Source: Nocardioides sp. Soil774 (GTDB lineage Bacteria > Actinomycetota > Actinomycetes > Propionibacteriales > Nocardioidaceae). From it: 64,000 bases of DNA. Made by a program: the position numbers and the translations under genes. The notes below the pieces were generated by a model. That model did no database searches. It worked only from the letters and a program-made list of their open reading frames with translations, and was not told the origin of the DNA. The stretch covers positions 186,001-250,000 of the forward strand of contig NZ_LMSM01000006.1 in assembly GCF_001428125.1 (NCBI RefSeq), in the 5' to 3' direction. This document shows, piece by piece, positions 39,949 through 48,322 of the stretch. Every line of letters begins with the position of its first letter. The first letter of the stretch is position 1.

Positions 39949-41148
39949 GTGCGCATCCGAAGCCTCGTCCTGGCCGCTGCGTCGCTGTGCCTTGCGGCAC
40001 CCCTGGCGGCCGTCCCGGCGACGGCGTACGACGCCCCGGCCGCCGCGCGCGCCGGGAAGTCCGGGTGCGCCGCCCGCGGCGTCATCGAGGTCTGCTTCTC
40101 CTCCCCGCCGACCCGCACCGGCGACCCCACGGTGCTCGACCGACCGGCCCGCCTCTTCGACACCGCCGGCCCGGGCGACACGATCCGCATCGCGATGTTC
40201 CGCTGGGACATCAAGGCGCCCACCGACGCCATCCTGGCCGCGCAGCGCCGGGGCGCGGTCGTGCTGCTCGTCGGCGACGACGACCTGCGCCTCAACCGTC
40301 AGGGCCGCCGGCTCATCGAGACGCTCGAGACGCAGGACCCCGACCGCACCAACGTCACGATCTGCAGCGGTGCCTGCCTGCCGTGGCGCGCCCCCGGCCC
40401 CTACCCCGACAGCCAGGACGTGCAGCACCTCAAGTTCTACGTCACCGACATCGGCGGCGTGCAGTCGTTCATCACCTCCTCGGCCAACCTCGAGGACCGG
40501 CAGTTCCGCCAGTACAACTCGCTGCTCAAGATCGACGACCCCGGCCTGCACCGGTTCGGCCTCGACTACTTCGCGCGCCTGCAGGCCCAGAGCCTGCGGG
40601 TCGACGGTGACGCGTGGGACGACCGCAGCAAGACCTGGAGCTCCGGCACGATCGCGGCCGCGGTCTACCCGAGCCGGCGCGACCTGCTGCTGTCCACGCT
40701 GCGCGACCTGTCGTGCAGCCGCGGGGCCCGCGAGATCTCGGCGATGTTCGCGGTGATCCAGCGCGCCGACGTACGCGCCGAGCTCGCGCGTCTCTCGCGC
40801 AGCGGGTGCCGGGTACGGGTGCTGACCTCGCGCGACACGGTCGAGAACTGGATGCAGGCCCCGCTTCCCACCGGGACGATCCCCGACAAGGCGGTGCGCA
40901 CGGTGCTCACGCACGACAAGATGCTGGCGGTGCACGCCCGGCTGCGGGGGCGGCCGACCCACCTCGTGGTCACGGGAACGTCCAACACGACGTGCGGCGG
41001 GCTGCTCTACAACGACGAGGTGATGCTCCGCGTCACCGACGACCGGTGGCTCTACGAGCAGTACCTCGCGCACTTCGACGACGCCTTCGCCCACTCCTTC
41101 GAGGGCCGCAGCCGCATCATGCCGGTCATGAAGCCCTGCCGGCGGTGA
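39949..41148 (+). CDS. Secreted phospholipase-D-like protein
   Basis: The 399-residue protein has a signal peptide (RIRSLVLAAASLCLAAPLAAVPATA) and two PLD half-domains. The first shows HLKFYVTD followed by SSANLEDRQ (about 160-185), the second HDKMLAVHARL with GTSNTT (about 322-345). These are the H-x-K-x4-D pairs of the superfamily, the second with D replaced. Members hydrolyse phosphodiester bonds in lipids or nucleic acids; the substrate here is unknown. Cysteines (six or more) suggest disulfides outside the cell. GTG 39949 fits the -10 spacing better than GTG 39943. Confidence 0.8.
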   Translation: MRIRSLVLAAASLCLAAPLAAVPATAYDAPAAARAGKSGCAARGVIEVCFSSPPTRTGDPTVLDRPARLFDTAGPGDTIRIAMFRWDIKAPTDAILAAQRRGAVVLLVGDDDLRLNRQGRRLIETLETQDPDRTNVTICSGACLPWRAPGPYPDSQDVQHLKFYVTDIGGVQSFITSSANLEDRQFRQYNSLLKIDDPGLHRFGLDYFARLQAQSLRVDGDAWDDRSKTWSSGTIAAAVYPSRRDLLLSTLRDLSCSRGAREISAMFAVIQRADVRAELARLSRSGCRVRVLTSRDTVENWMQAPLPTGTIPDKAVRTVLTHDKMLAVHARLRGRPTHLVVTGTSNTTCGGLLYNDEVMLRVTDDRWLYEQYLAHFDDAFAHSFEGRSRIMPVMKPCRR

Positions 41149-41151
41149 GCC

Positions 41152-42438
41152 TCAGCCCACCACCAGGCTCAGGGCGTGGATCAGCACGCCCACGAGGCCG
41201 CCGACGATCGTGCCGTTGATCCGGATGAACTGCAGGTCGCGCCCGACGTGCAGCTCGATGCGCCGCGCCGCCTCCTTGCCGTCCCACCGCTCGATCGTGT
41301 GGGTGATCACGGTGGTCACCTCCGCGCCGTAGCGCTCGATCACGAACACGGTGAGGTCGGCCGCCGCGCGATCGAGGCGATCGCGCAGGACGGCGTCGTC
41401 GCGCAGTCGCTGCGAGAACAGGTTGAGCTCGAGCAGCAGGCGCTGGCGCACCGCGCCATCGCGCTCCTGGATCGAGCCGAGCAGGGCCGAGCGCATCGCC
41501 TTCCACAGCGACACCGCGGTCGTGACGACCTGCGGGTGCTCGAGCAGGCGGTCCTTGAACGCCTCCGCGCGGGCCTGGGTGACCGGGTCGTTGAGCAGGT
41601 CGTGGGCGAGCTGCCCGAGCATCGAGTCGAGGGCCTCGCGCGCGCGGTGGTGCGGGTCGTCACGGATGTCCTCGAGCCACGCGAGGGCCTGCACGTGCAG
41701 GCGGGACGTCACCGCGTCGTTGAGCCGGGGCGGGGCCCACCACGGGGCGCGCTCCTCCAGGACCCGCGAGAACGTCTCGGGGTTGTCGAGCAGCCAGCGG
41801 TGCATCTCGTCGACCGCGAGGTCCACCACGCCGTGGTGGAGGTCGTCGCGCAGCACCTCCATCAGCGTCGATCCCAGCAGCGGGGAGATCGGCTCCTCGT
41901 GGAAGCGCGGCACGAGCGCTTGGGTCACCAGGTCCGCGACGTGGTCGTCGCGCACCTTGCCCAGGGCGATGGCCGCCACGTCGGAGGCCTCGTCGACCAC
42001 GCGCCGCGCGTTGGCGGGGTCGGAGAGCCAGTCGCCCACCCGCGCCGAGATCGTCGCCGCCGCCACCCGCTCGCGGATGATGTCCTCCTGCAGGAAGTTC
42101 TCCCCCACGAACTCCTCGAGCCCCTTGCCCAGCTCGTCCTTGCGGCGCGGGATCAGGGCGGTGTGCGGGATCGGCAGCCCCAGCGGGTGCTTGAACAGCG
42201 CCGTCACCGCGAACCAGTCGGCGATGGCGCCGACCATCGACGCCTCGGCGCCCGCGTTGACGAAGCCCCAGAAGCCGTCACGGCCCAGCGTGACGACGTA
42301 CACGACGGCGGCGAGGGCGAGCAGGCCGACCGCGACGGAGCGCATCCGGCGCAGGCCACGACGCCGCGCCTCGTCGGCCCCCGGGTCAGGGGTGATGAGG
42401 GAGATGCGGGGCGTGCTCGGTGCGGCCGTGGCGGGCAT
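41152..42438 (-). CDS. DUF445 membrane protein
   Basis: The 428-residue protein has a basic N-terminus (ARRRGLRRM), a membrane helix (about 30-48), the highly conserved EASMVGAIADWFAVTALFKHPLG block near 58-80 with PIPHTALIPRRKDELG, long amphipathic helices and a C-terminal helix. This is the DUF445 layout; the function is not known. ATG 42438 is chosen because AGGGAGG lies nine bases upstream; ATG 42447 directly abuts it. The gene is divergent from the cytidylyltransferase with a gap of only 37 bases. Confidence 0.88.
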   Translation of the reverse strand: MPATAAPSTPRISLITPDPGADEARRRGLRRMRSVAVGLLALAAVVYVVTLGRDGFWGFVNAGAEASMVGAIADWFAVTALFKHPLGLPIPHTALIPRRKDELGKGLEEFVGENFLQEDIIRERVAAATISARVGDWLSDPANARRVVDEASDVAAIALGKVRDDHVADLVTQALVPRFHEEPISPLLGSTLMEVLRDDLHHGVVDLAVDEMHRWLLDNPETFSRVLEERAPWWAPPRLNDAVTSRLHVQALAWLEDIRDDPHHRAREALDSMLGQLAHDLLNDPVTQARAEAFKDRLLEHPQVVTTAVSLWKAMRSALLGSIQERDGAVRQRLLLELNLFSQRLRDDAVLRDRLDRAAADLTVFVIERYGAEVTTVITHTIERWDGKEAARRIELHVGRDLQFIRINGTIVGGLVGVLIHALSLVVG

Positions 42439-42475
42439 GCCGTCCATCCTCCCTGACCGTGCCAGAATGCCGCGC

Positions 42476-42871
42476 ATGCCTCGCACCGTGATCACCTTCG
42501 GCACGTTCGACGTGTTCCATGTCGGGCACCTGCGCGTGCTGGAGCGGGCCGCGGCGCTCGGCGACCGGCTGGTCGTCGGGGTGTCTGCCGACGCCCTCAA
42601 CGAGCGCAAGAAGGGCCGGGCGCCGATCTTCAGCCAGCGCGAGCGGCTCGCCATCGTCGGCGCGCTCAAGGTCGTCGACGAGGTCTTCGTCGAGGAGAGC
42701 CTGGAGCAGAAGCGCGACTACATCGTCGAGCACGGCGCCGACGTGCTGGTCATGGGCGACGACTGGGCGGGCAAGTTCGACGAGCTCGCCGACGCGTGCG
42801 AGGTCGTCTACCTCGAGCGCACGCCGGCCATCTCGACCACCGCGATCATCGAGCACATCGCCGACCTCTAG
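42476..42871 (+). CDS. TagD-like cytidylyltransferase
   Basis: The 131-residue protein is a single nucleotidyltransferase domain with GTFDVFHVGHLRVLERAAAL, where HVGH is the CTP-binding signature, and a final PAISTTAIIEHI (the ISTT motif). It closely resembles glycerol-3-phosphate cytidylyltransferase, which makes CDP-glycerol for wall polymers. The substrate could also be another polyol phosphate. CAGAAT lies seven bases before ATG 42476, consistent with a leaderless message. No polymerase gene is nearby; the LCP gene at 3.7 kb is too far to be counted as a partner. Confidence 0.85.
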   Translation: MPRTVITFGTFDVFHVGHLRVLERAAALGDRLVVGVSADALNERKKGRAPIFSQRERLAIVGALKVVDEVFVEESLEQKRDYIVEHGADVLVMGDDWAGKFDELADACEVVYLERTPAISTTAIIEHIADL

Positions 42872-42876
42872 CCAAC

Positions 42877-42906
42877 GCCTCGCGGGAGGCCTCGCGGGAG
42901 GCCTCC
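42877..42906. terminator. Tandem 12-base repeat and hairpin after the cytidylyltransferase gene
   Basis: GCCTCGCGGGAG occurs twice in tandem (42877-42888, 42889-42900). A stem of eight pairs (GGAGGCCT with AGGCCTCC, six-base loop) can form across 42885-42906. No T-run follows. Confidence 0.4.
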
Positions 42907-42961
42907 GGCGACCCACCGGGCGGGTTAGGCTCGCTCCGATCTGACAACCACGAGGGGAATC

Positions 42962-44566
42962 ATGCGCAGAATCGTCACGACCGCTGTGGCCATGGCACTG
43001 GTGGGCGGCGCGGCTCTGTCCGCCCCCGCCGTCGCTGCCGACCACGGTCGCCCGACCCGCACGCCCGCTGCCGAGCAGCAGGTGCGCGCCCTGGAGCAGG
43101 CCCCCGACAAGGTGCTCGAGGCAGGCCTGGGCCTGCCCGCCGCCGCGACCGAGGTGGCGCAGGTGTCCGCGCCCGAGGCGCTCGCCACGGCCCGCCGCGT
43201 GCTCTCGGGCCAGGCGCTGCCGCGCGACCCGTCCGCGACGCTCGCGCTGCGCGACCTGTTCATGAAGCGCTCCGAGCTGCGCGGGCGCGACCTGCGCAAC
43301 GCCGACGCACTGCTGGCCCGCCCCAGCGACGGCGCGGGTGACAACCAGGGCTTCGGCTACACCGCGCCCGAGGCGCCGCCGGTGTGCAACACCCGCCTGT
43401 GCGTGCACTACGTCGCCACGGGCGCCGACGCCCCGCCCACCCCGGACTGGCCGGCCCACAACCTCGCGGTGATGGACTCGGTGTGGTCGACGATCGTGGA
43501 CAGCCTCGGCTACCGCGCGCCGCTGAGCGACCGCGCCGAGGGCGGCAACGCGCTCTTCGACGTCTACCTCAAGGACCTCGGCCAGGGCCTCTACGGCTTC
43601 TGCGCCCCCGAGCGCCGCGTCAAGAACCGCACCGCGTCGGGCTACTGCGTGCTCGACAACGACTACGCCGCGGCCCAGTTCCCCGTCGGCACGCCCGACG
43701 ACAACCTGGTCGTCACCGCCGGACACGAGTTCTTCCACGCCGTGCAGTTCGCCTACGACTACGGCGAGGACCTCTGGATGATGGAGTCCACCGCGACGTG
43801 GATGGAGGAGCGGGTCGCGACCCAGGTCAACGACAACCGCCAGTACTTCCCCACCAGCCAGATCTACGCCCCCTACGTGCCCCTCGACATGTTCAGCCGC
43901 ACCGCGACCTTCCAGTACGGCAACTGGGTCTTCTGGGAGTACCTCACGACCCGTTACGGCATCGGCCTGGTCAACAAGGCGTGGAAGCAGGCCGGCTCGC
44001 TGCGCAAGGACGGCGGGAAGTACAGCATCCAGGCGCTGCAGAAGGTGCTCAAGCACAAGGGCGGGCTCACCAAGGTCTACTCCGGCTTCGCCGCCGGCAA
44101 CCTGATCCCCGCGCTCAACTACCCCGAGGGCGCGGAGTACCCCTCCCCCAAGGTCCGCGGCGCCAAGCAGCTGAGCCGCCACAAGCGCACCAAGCGCTAC
44201 GCCACCCGCATCAACCACCTCGCCTCGGCCTCCTACGTCTACGTGCCCGGCAAGGGCCTGGGCGGCAAGAAGTGGAAGCTGTCGGTGAAGGTCGCCGGAC
44301 CGGCCAAGCGCACCTCGCCGGCCGCGGTCGTGGTGGTCTACCTCCGCAACGGCAAGCGCCAGGTCAAGACGGTCAGGCTCAACCGTGGCGGCGACGGGCA
44401 CAAGACGGTGTCGTTCGACAACCGGGCCGTCGGCGCGGTGTCGGTGACCCTGGTCAACGCCTCCACCCGCTACCGCTGCGGCAGCAAGACCCTGCTGGCC
44501 TGCGGCGGTCGCCCGCTCGACGACAAGGCGCGCTTCGCAGTCACGGGCCGCGTGACGAAGGGCTGA
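42962..44566 (+). CDS. Secreted putative metalloprotease with HExxH motif
   Basis: The 534-residue protein has a signal peptide (MRRIVTTAVAMALVGGAALS, cleavage near AVAA|D at 26), a prodomain-like region to about 125 and a catalytic part. VVTAGHEFFHAVQFAYDYG near 255-273 contains the HExxH zinc-binding motif, and ESTATWMEERV follows 20 residues later, which could give the third ligand, as in gluzincin-like MXAN_6640-type proteins. The last 150 residues (RINHLASASYVYV onward) look like a beta-sandwich. It probably cleaves proteins outside the cell; substrates are unknown. GAGGGGA precedes the ATG. Confidence 0.7.
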   Translation: MRRIVTTAVAMALVGGAALSAPAVAADHGRPTRTPAAEQQVRALEQAPDKVLEAGLGLPAAATEVAQVSAPEALATARRVLSGQALPRDPSATLALRDLFMKRSELRGRDLRNADALLARPSDGAGDNQGFGYTAPEAPPVCNTRLCVHYVATGADAPPTPDWPAHNLAVMDSVWSTIVDSLGYRAPLSDRAEGGNALFDVYLKDLGQGLYGFCAPERRVKNRTASGYCVLDNDYAAAQFPVGTPDDNLVVTAGHEFFHAVQFAYDYGEDLWMMESTATWMEERVATQVNDNRQYFPTSQIYAPYVPLDMFSRTATFQYGNWVFWEYLTTRYGIGLVNKAWKQAGSLRKDGGKYSIQALQKVLKHKGGLTKVYSGFAAGNLIPALNYPEGAEYPSPKVRGAKQLSRHKRTKRYATRINHLASASYVYVPGKGLGGKKWKLSVKVAGPAKRTSPAAVVVVYLRNGKRQVKTVRLNRGGDGHKTVSFDNRAVGAVSVTLVNASTRYRCGSKTLLACGGRPLDDKARFAVTGRVTKG

Positions 44567-44570
44567 GGCC

Positions 44571-45179
44571 TCACTCGTCCACAGCGACGTCGATCGCGAG
44601 CAGGGCGTGGAGCGCCGCGACGCACTCCGCCACCAGCCGTGACACAGGGACCGGGCGTTCACGGGTCGGCACCGCCGACCAGGTGAGTGCCCGGTCCTCG
44701 GTGTAGGCCCACCACGCGCGTACGACGTCGCGCCGGCGCGCCGGCACGTCGAGGGCCCGCACGACCCGGTCGGTGCTGCCGTCGCGCACCGAGTCCATCA
44801 CCTCGCTGACGCGCGGGTCCGCGACTCCGTGGCCGTGCACGAGCGCGAGGTAGAACGCGCGTCGGCGCTCGATCTGCTCGACCATCAGCCGGGTCACCAT
44901 CTCGACCTGCTGCTCCCCCGGGAGTGCCTCGTCGGGGGCGGTGTTGCGCAGGATGCGGCGCCCGGCCGCGGCGATGCACGCGAGGTAGTAGTCGGTCTTG
45001 GTCGGGAAGTAGTGGAACAGCAGCCCGCGCGAGATCCCGGCCTCGGCCGCGATGTCGTCCATCGAGAGGTCCTGGATCGGCTTCTCGACGATCTTGGCCA
45101 GCCCGATGCCGACGAGCTGGCGGCGGCGCTCGGGCGCGCTCAGCCGACGGCGTACGGCGGGGGCAGCGGGGTCGGACAC
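44571..45179 (-). CDS. TetR-family regulator of the acyl-CoA operon
   Basis: The 202-residue protein has an N-terminal DNA-binding domain (RRQLVGIGLAKIVEKPI, then MDDIAAEAGISRGLLFHYFPTKTDYYLA near 38-66) and a helical ligand domain. It is divergent from the ACAD gene at 45220 and most likely represses that operon in response to an acyl-CoA or related intermediate. A palindrome at 45184-45198 lies between the two. GTG 45179 is preferred; ATG 45191, four codons upstream, lies inside the palindrome. Confidence 0.88.
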   Translation of the reverse strand: MSDPAAPAVRRRLSAPERRRQLVGIGLAKIVEKPIQDLSMDDIAAEAGISRGLLFHYFPTKTDYYLACIAAAGRRILRNTAPDEALPGEQQVEMVTRLMVEQIERRRAFYLALVHGHGVADPRVSEVMDSVRDGSTDRVVRALDVPARRRDVVRAWWAYTEDRALTWSAVPTRERPVPVSRLVAECVAALHALLAIDVAVDE

Positions 45180-45183
45180 GCTA

Positions 45184-45198
45184 TTGAGCATTGCTCAA
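45184..45198. promoter_or_regulatory. Probable TetR operator TTGAGCATTGCTCAA
   Basis: This 15-base inverted repeat (TTGAGCA/TTGCTCAA around one central base) lies between the divergent TetR and ACAD genes and touches the possible upstream start of the former. It fits an operator for the adjacent regulator. Confidence 0.7.
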
Positions 45199-45219
45199 CA
45201 GTGTGCGAAGGTCAATGAC

Positions 45220-46473
45220 ATGGACTTCTCCCTCTCCCCGCGCGCCGCCGACCTCACCCAGCGGGTGCGCACGTTCGTCACCGACGAGATCGAGCCGATC
45301 GAGGCCGAGACCCACGCCCGGATCACCCGCCTGCGCGAGTCCGGCGGCGACTCCTGGACGCCCGACCCGGTCATCGCCGAGCTCCAGGCCAAGGCGCGCG
45401 CCCAGGGCCTGTGGAACCTGTTCCTCCCGGCCGCGCACGCCGGGCGCTACGCCGCCGACTTCGGCACCGACGGCGGCGAGGGACTCTCCAACGTCGACTA
45501 CGCCCCGGTGGCCGAGGCGATGGGGCGCTCGTTCCTGGCGCCGCTGGTCTTCAACTCCAACGCGCCCGACACCGGCAACATGGAGGTGCTGCTGAAGTAC
45601 GGCACCGACGAGCAGAAGGCGCAGTGGCTCGAGCCGCTGCTGCGCGCGGAGATCCGCAGCGCGTTCTGCATGACCGAGCCCGACGTGGCCTCCTCCGACG
45701 CCACCAACATGGCCGCCACCGCGCGGGTCGAGGGCGACGAGGTGGTGATCAACGGTCGCAAGTGGTGGTCGACCGGCATCGGCAACCCCGAGTGCAAGAT
45801 CCTGGTCTTCATGGGGCTCTCCGACCCCGACGCCGACCGCCACTCCCGGCACACGATGGTGCTCGTGCCGCGCGACACCCCCGGGGTGAAGGTCGAGCGG
45901 ATGCTCACCACGATGGGCTACTACGACGAGCCGCTCGGCCACGGCGAGGTGTCCTTCGACGACGTGCGCGTGCCGGCGTCCCACATCCTGCTCGGCCCGG
46001 GCCGCGCCTTCGAGATCGCCCAGGGCCGCCTCGGCCCGGGCCGCGTGCACCACTGCATGCGCGCCATCGGCCTGGCCGAGCGCGCCCTCGAGCTCGGCTG
46101 CGCCCGCGCGCTGCAGCGCACCGCCTTCGGCAAGCCCATCGCCAACCTCGGCGGCAACCGCGAGCGCATCGCCGACGCCCGCATCGCCATCAACCGCTCC
46201 CGCCTGCTGGTGATGCACGCCGCCTGGCTGCTCGACCAGGGCATGAGCCGCGAGGCCTACTCCGCGGTCAGCGAGATCAAGGTCGAGGTGCCCAACATGG
46301 CACTCGACGTCATCGACATGGCGATCCAGCTGCACGGCGGCGCCGGGGTGTCCGACGACTTCCCGCTGGCCGCCGCCTGGGTGGGCGCACGCACGCTGCG
46401 GCTGGCCGACGGCCCCGACGAGGTGCACCGCAACGTCGTGGCGAAGATCGAGCTCGGGAAGCACGCCTCGTGA
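45220..46473 (+). CDS. ACAD11-like acyl-CoA dehydrogenase
   Basis: The 417-residue FAD enzyme closely resembles the dehydrogenase half of vertebrate ACAD10/ACAD11. Shared blocks are FNSNAPDTGNMEVLLKYG, FCMTEPDVASSDATN, INGRKWWSTGIGNPECKI, EIAQGRLGPGRVHHCMR and LRLADGPDEVH. In the mammalian enzymes this half eliminates phosphate from a 4-phosphoryl-acyl-CoA made by an attached kinase domain. Here the kinase is a separate gene two places downstream (47249). The stop overlaps the next GTG by four bases. It is the first gene of a five-gene operon controlled by a divergent TetR gene. Confidence 0.93.
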   Translation: MDFSLSPRAADLTQRVRTFVTDEIEPIEAETHARITRLRESGGDSWTPDPVIAELQAKARAQGLWNLFLPAAHAGRYAADFGTDGGEGLSNVDYAPVAEAMGRSFLAPLVFNSNAPDTGNMEVLLKYGTDEQKAQWLEPLLRAEIRSAFCMTEPDVASSDATNMAATARVEGDEVVINGRKWWSTGIGNPECKILVFMGLSDPDADRHSRHTMVLVPRDTPGVKVERMLTTMGYYDEPLGHGEVSFDDVRVPASHILLGPGRAFEIAQGRLGPGRVHHCMRAIGLAERALELGCARALQRTAFGKPIANLGGNRERIADARIAINRSRLLVMHAAWLLDQGMSREAYSAVSEIKVEVPNMALDVIDMAIQLHGGAGVSDDFPLAAAWVGARTLRLADGPDEVHRNVVAKIELGKHAS

Positions 46474-47252
46474 GGCGCGTCCTCGTGACCGGAGCCGCCT
46501 CCGGCCTCGGCGCCGCGCTCACTGCCGCGTTCCGCGAGCGTGGCGACGAGGTGCTCGCCACCGACCGCGTCGCCGGCTCATCCGTCGAAGGTGGCATCGA
46601 CCTCGTCCTCGACATCACCTCCGACGACGACTGGGCCGCGGCGGTCGACGCGGTGCGCGAGCGCTGGGGCGGCCTCGACGTGCTGGTCAACAACGCCGGC
46701 GTCGCCGGCGGCGGGCGCGTGGACCGCTGCACCATCGAGGAGTGGCAGTGGATCACCGAGGTCAACCTCTTCGGCCTGGTCCGCGGCACCAGGGCGTTCA
46801 CGCCGATGCTCAAGCAGCAGCGCAGCGGCCACCTCGTCAACGTCGCCTCGCTCGCCGGCCTCGTGCACCCGGGCGGGATGGGCTCCTACAACGCCACGAA
46901 GGCCGCGGTGGTGGCGTTCACCGAGACGTGCGGCCACGAGCTGGCGTCGTACGGCATCCGCGCGAGCGTGGTGTGCCCGTCCTACTTCCGCACCAACCTG
47001 ATGGACTCGATGCAGGGCAGCGACGAGCTCGTCGGCCAGGTCGTCGGCGGGCTGGTCGAGCGCTCGCGGACCACCGCCGAGGAGATCGCGGCAGCCGTGC
47101 TGGCCGGCATCGACGCCGGTGACGACGTGATCGTGCCCGACGAGGCGGCCCGCCAGGCCTACTTCCTCAAGTGGGCCGACCGGCCCGCCTACGACGCGGT
47201 CATGCGCGCCCAGGCGGCGAAGCTCGAGGCCCTCTCGGAGGGGACGTCGTGA
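46470..47252 (+). CDS. Short-chain dehydrogenase/reductase
   Basis: The 260-residue SDR has LVTGAASGLGAAL (5-17), LVNNAGVAGGG (near 73), the catalytic serine in NVASLAGLVHPGGMGSYNATK (near 127) and the YNATK pair (near 140). An aspartate in LATDRV at the end of the second strand favours NAD. It overlaps both its neighbours by four bases (GTGA), so it is translated with the ACAD and kinase genes. In a 4-hydroxyacyl-CoA pathway an SDR could interconvert keto and hydroxy forms, but this is inference from context. Confidence 0.9.
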   Translation: MRRVLVTGAASGLGAALTAAFRERGDEVLATDRVAGSSVEGGIDLVLDITSDDDWAAAVDAVRERWGGLDVLVNNAGVAGGGRVDRCTIEEWQWITEVNLFGLVRGTRAFTPMLKQQRSGHLVNVASLAGLVHPGGMGSYNATKAAVVAFTETCGHELASYGIRASVVCPSYFRTNLMDSMQGSDELVGQVVGGLVERSRTTAEEIAAAVLAGIDAGDDVIVPDEAARQAYFLKWADRPAYDAVMRAQAAKLEALSEGTS

Positions 47253-48322
47253 CGGCCGTGCCGGGCGCGCGCGAGGTGCGTGCGGAGGACGCCTTCGACG
47301 TCACGCGGGTGGCGGCGTGGCTGCGCAAGCACGCCGCGACCCCCGACGGCCTCGAGGGCGAGCCGGAGGTGCGGCAGTTCACGGGTGGCGCCTCCAACCT
47401 GACCTACCTCCTCCGCTACCCCTGCGGCCGCGACCTGATCGTGCGCCGCGCCCCGCAGGGCACCAAGGCGCGCGGTGCGCACGACATGCACCGCGAGTAC
47501 GTCATCCAGTCCGCGCTGGCCCCAGTCTTCGACTACGTCGCCCCGATGGTCGCCTTCTGCGACGACGCCGACGTGGTCGGTGGCGACTTCTACGCCATGG
47601 ACCGCATCGCCGGCGTCATCCCGCGCAGCGAGTGGCCGGCCGACGTGCCCCTGTCGCCCGCGCAGGCCCGCGCGCTGTGCCTCGACGCCGTCGACGTGCT
47701 CGCCGAGCTGCACGGGATCGACCCGCAGGCCGCGGGCCTGGCCGACCTCGGCAAGGGCGCGGGCTACGTCCGCCGCCAGGTGGAGGGCTGGTCCACGCGC
47801 TACCGCAACGCCCGCACCGACGACGTGCCCGACCTGGAGTCCGTGATGGCGTGGCTCGACGCCCACCAGCCCGACGACGTGGCGACCTGCGTGATCCACA
47901 ACGACTTCAAGCTCGACAACCTCGTGCTCTCCTCCGACGACGTCACGCGCGTGGTGGGTGTCCTCGACTGGGAGATGGCCACCCTCGGCGACCCGCTGAT
48001 GGACCTCGCCGGGTCGATGGCCTACTGGGTGCAGGCAGACGACACCGAGGAGTTCCAGATGATGCGGCGGGTGCCGACGCACCTGCCCGGGATGCTGACG
48101 CGCGAGGAGTTCGTGGCGGCGTACGCCGAGCGGACCGGCCGCTCCGTGACGCCGGAGCAATGGCGGTTCTACGAGGTCTTCGGGCTGTTCCGGATGGCCG
48201 TGATCGCCCAGCAGATCTACTACCGCTGGTTCCACGGGCAGACCACCAACGAGATGTACGCCCTCTTCGGGCCGGCGGTCCAGATCATCGGGCGCCGCGT
48301 CGACGGGCTGATCGCTTCGTGA
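47249..48322 (+). CDS. ACAD10/11-like acyl-CoA kinase (aminoglycoside-phosphotransferase fold)
   Basis: The 357-residue protein has the APH kinase fold. It shows FTGGASNLTYLL as the glycine-rich loop (about 42-53), a lysine or arginine in LIVRRAPQG, HREYVIQSAL, the catalytic loop VIHNDFKLDNLV near residues 212-224 (D for base, N for metal) and VLDWEMATLGDPLMDLA near 240-256. The match is to the N-terminal kinase half of ACAD10/11 rather than to antibiotic kinases. It is expected to phosphorylate the 4-hydroxy group of an acyl-CoA for elimination by the ACAD encoded in the same operon. It should not be called an aminoglycoside-resistance gene. Confidence 0.88.
   Translation: MTAVPGAREVRAEDAFDVTRVAAWLRKHAATPDGLEGEPEVRQFTGGASNLTYLLRYPCGRDLIVRRAPQGTKARGAHDMHREYVIQSALAPVFDYVAPMVAFCDDADVVGGDFYAMDRIAGVIPRSEWPADVPLSPAQARALCLDAVDVLAELHGIDPQAAGLADLGKGAGYVRRQVEGWSTRYRNARTDDVPDLESVMAWLDAHQPDDVATCVIHNDFKLDNLVLSSDDVTRVVGVLDWEMATLGDPLMDLAGSMAYWVQADDTEEFQMMRRVPTHLPGMLTREEFVAAYAERTGRSVTPEQWRFYEVFGLFRMAVIAQQIYYRWFHGQTTNEMYALFGPAVQIIGRRVDGLIAS

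Noticed and set aside
47249..48322. Aminoglycoside-resistance kinase
   Set aside because: The fold is APH-like, but the sequence matches the kinase half of ACAD10/11 and the gene is in an acyl-CoA operon.
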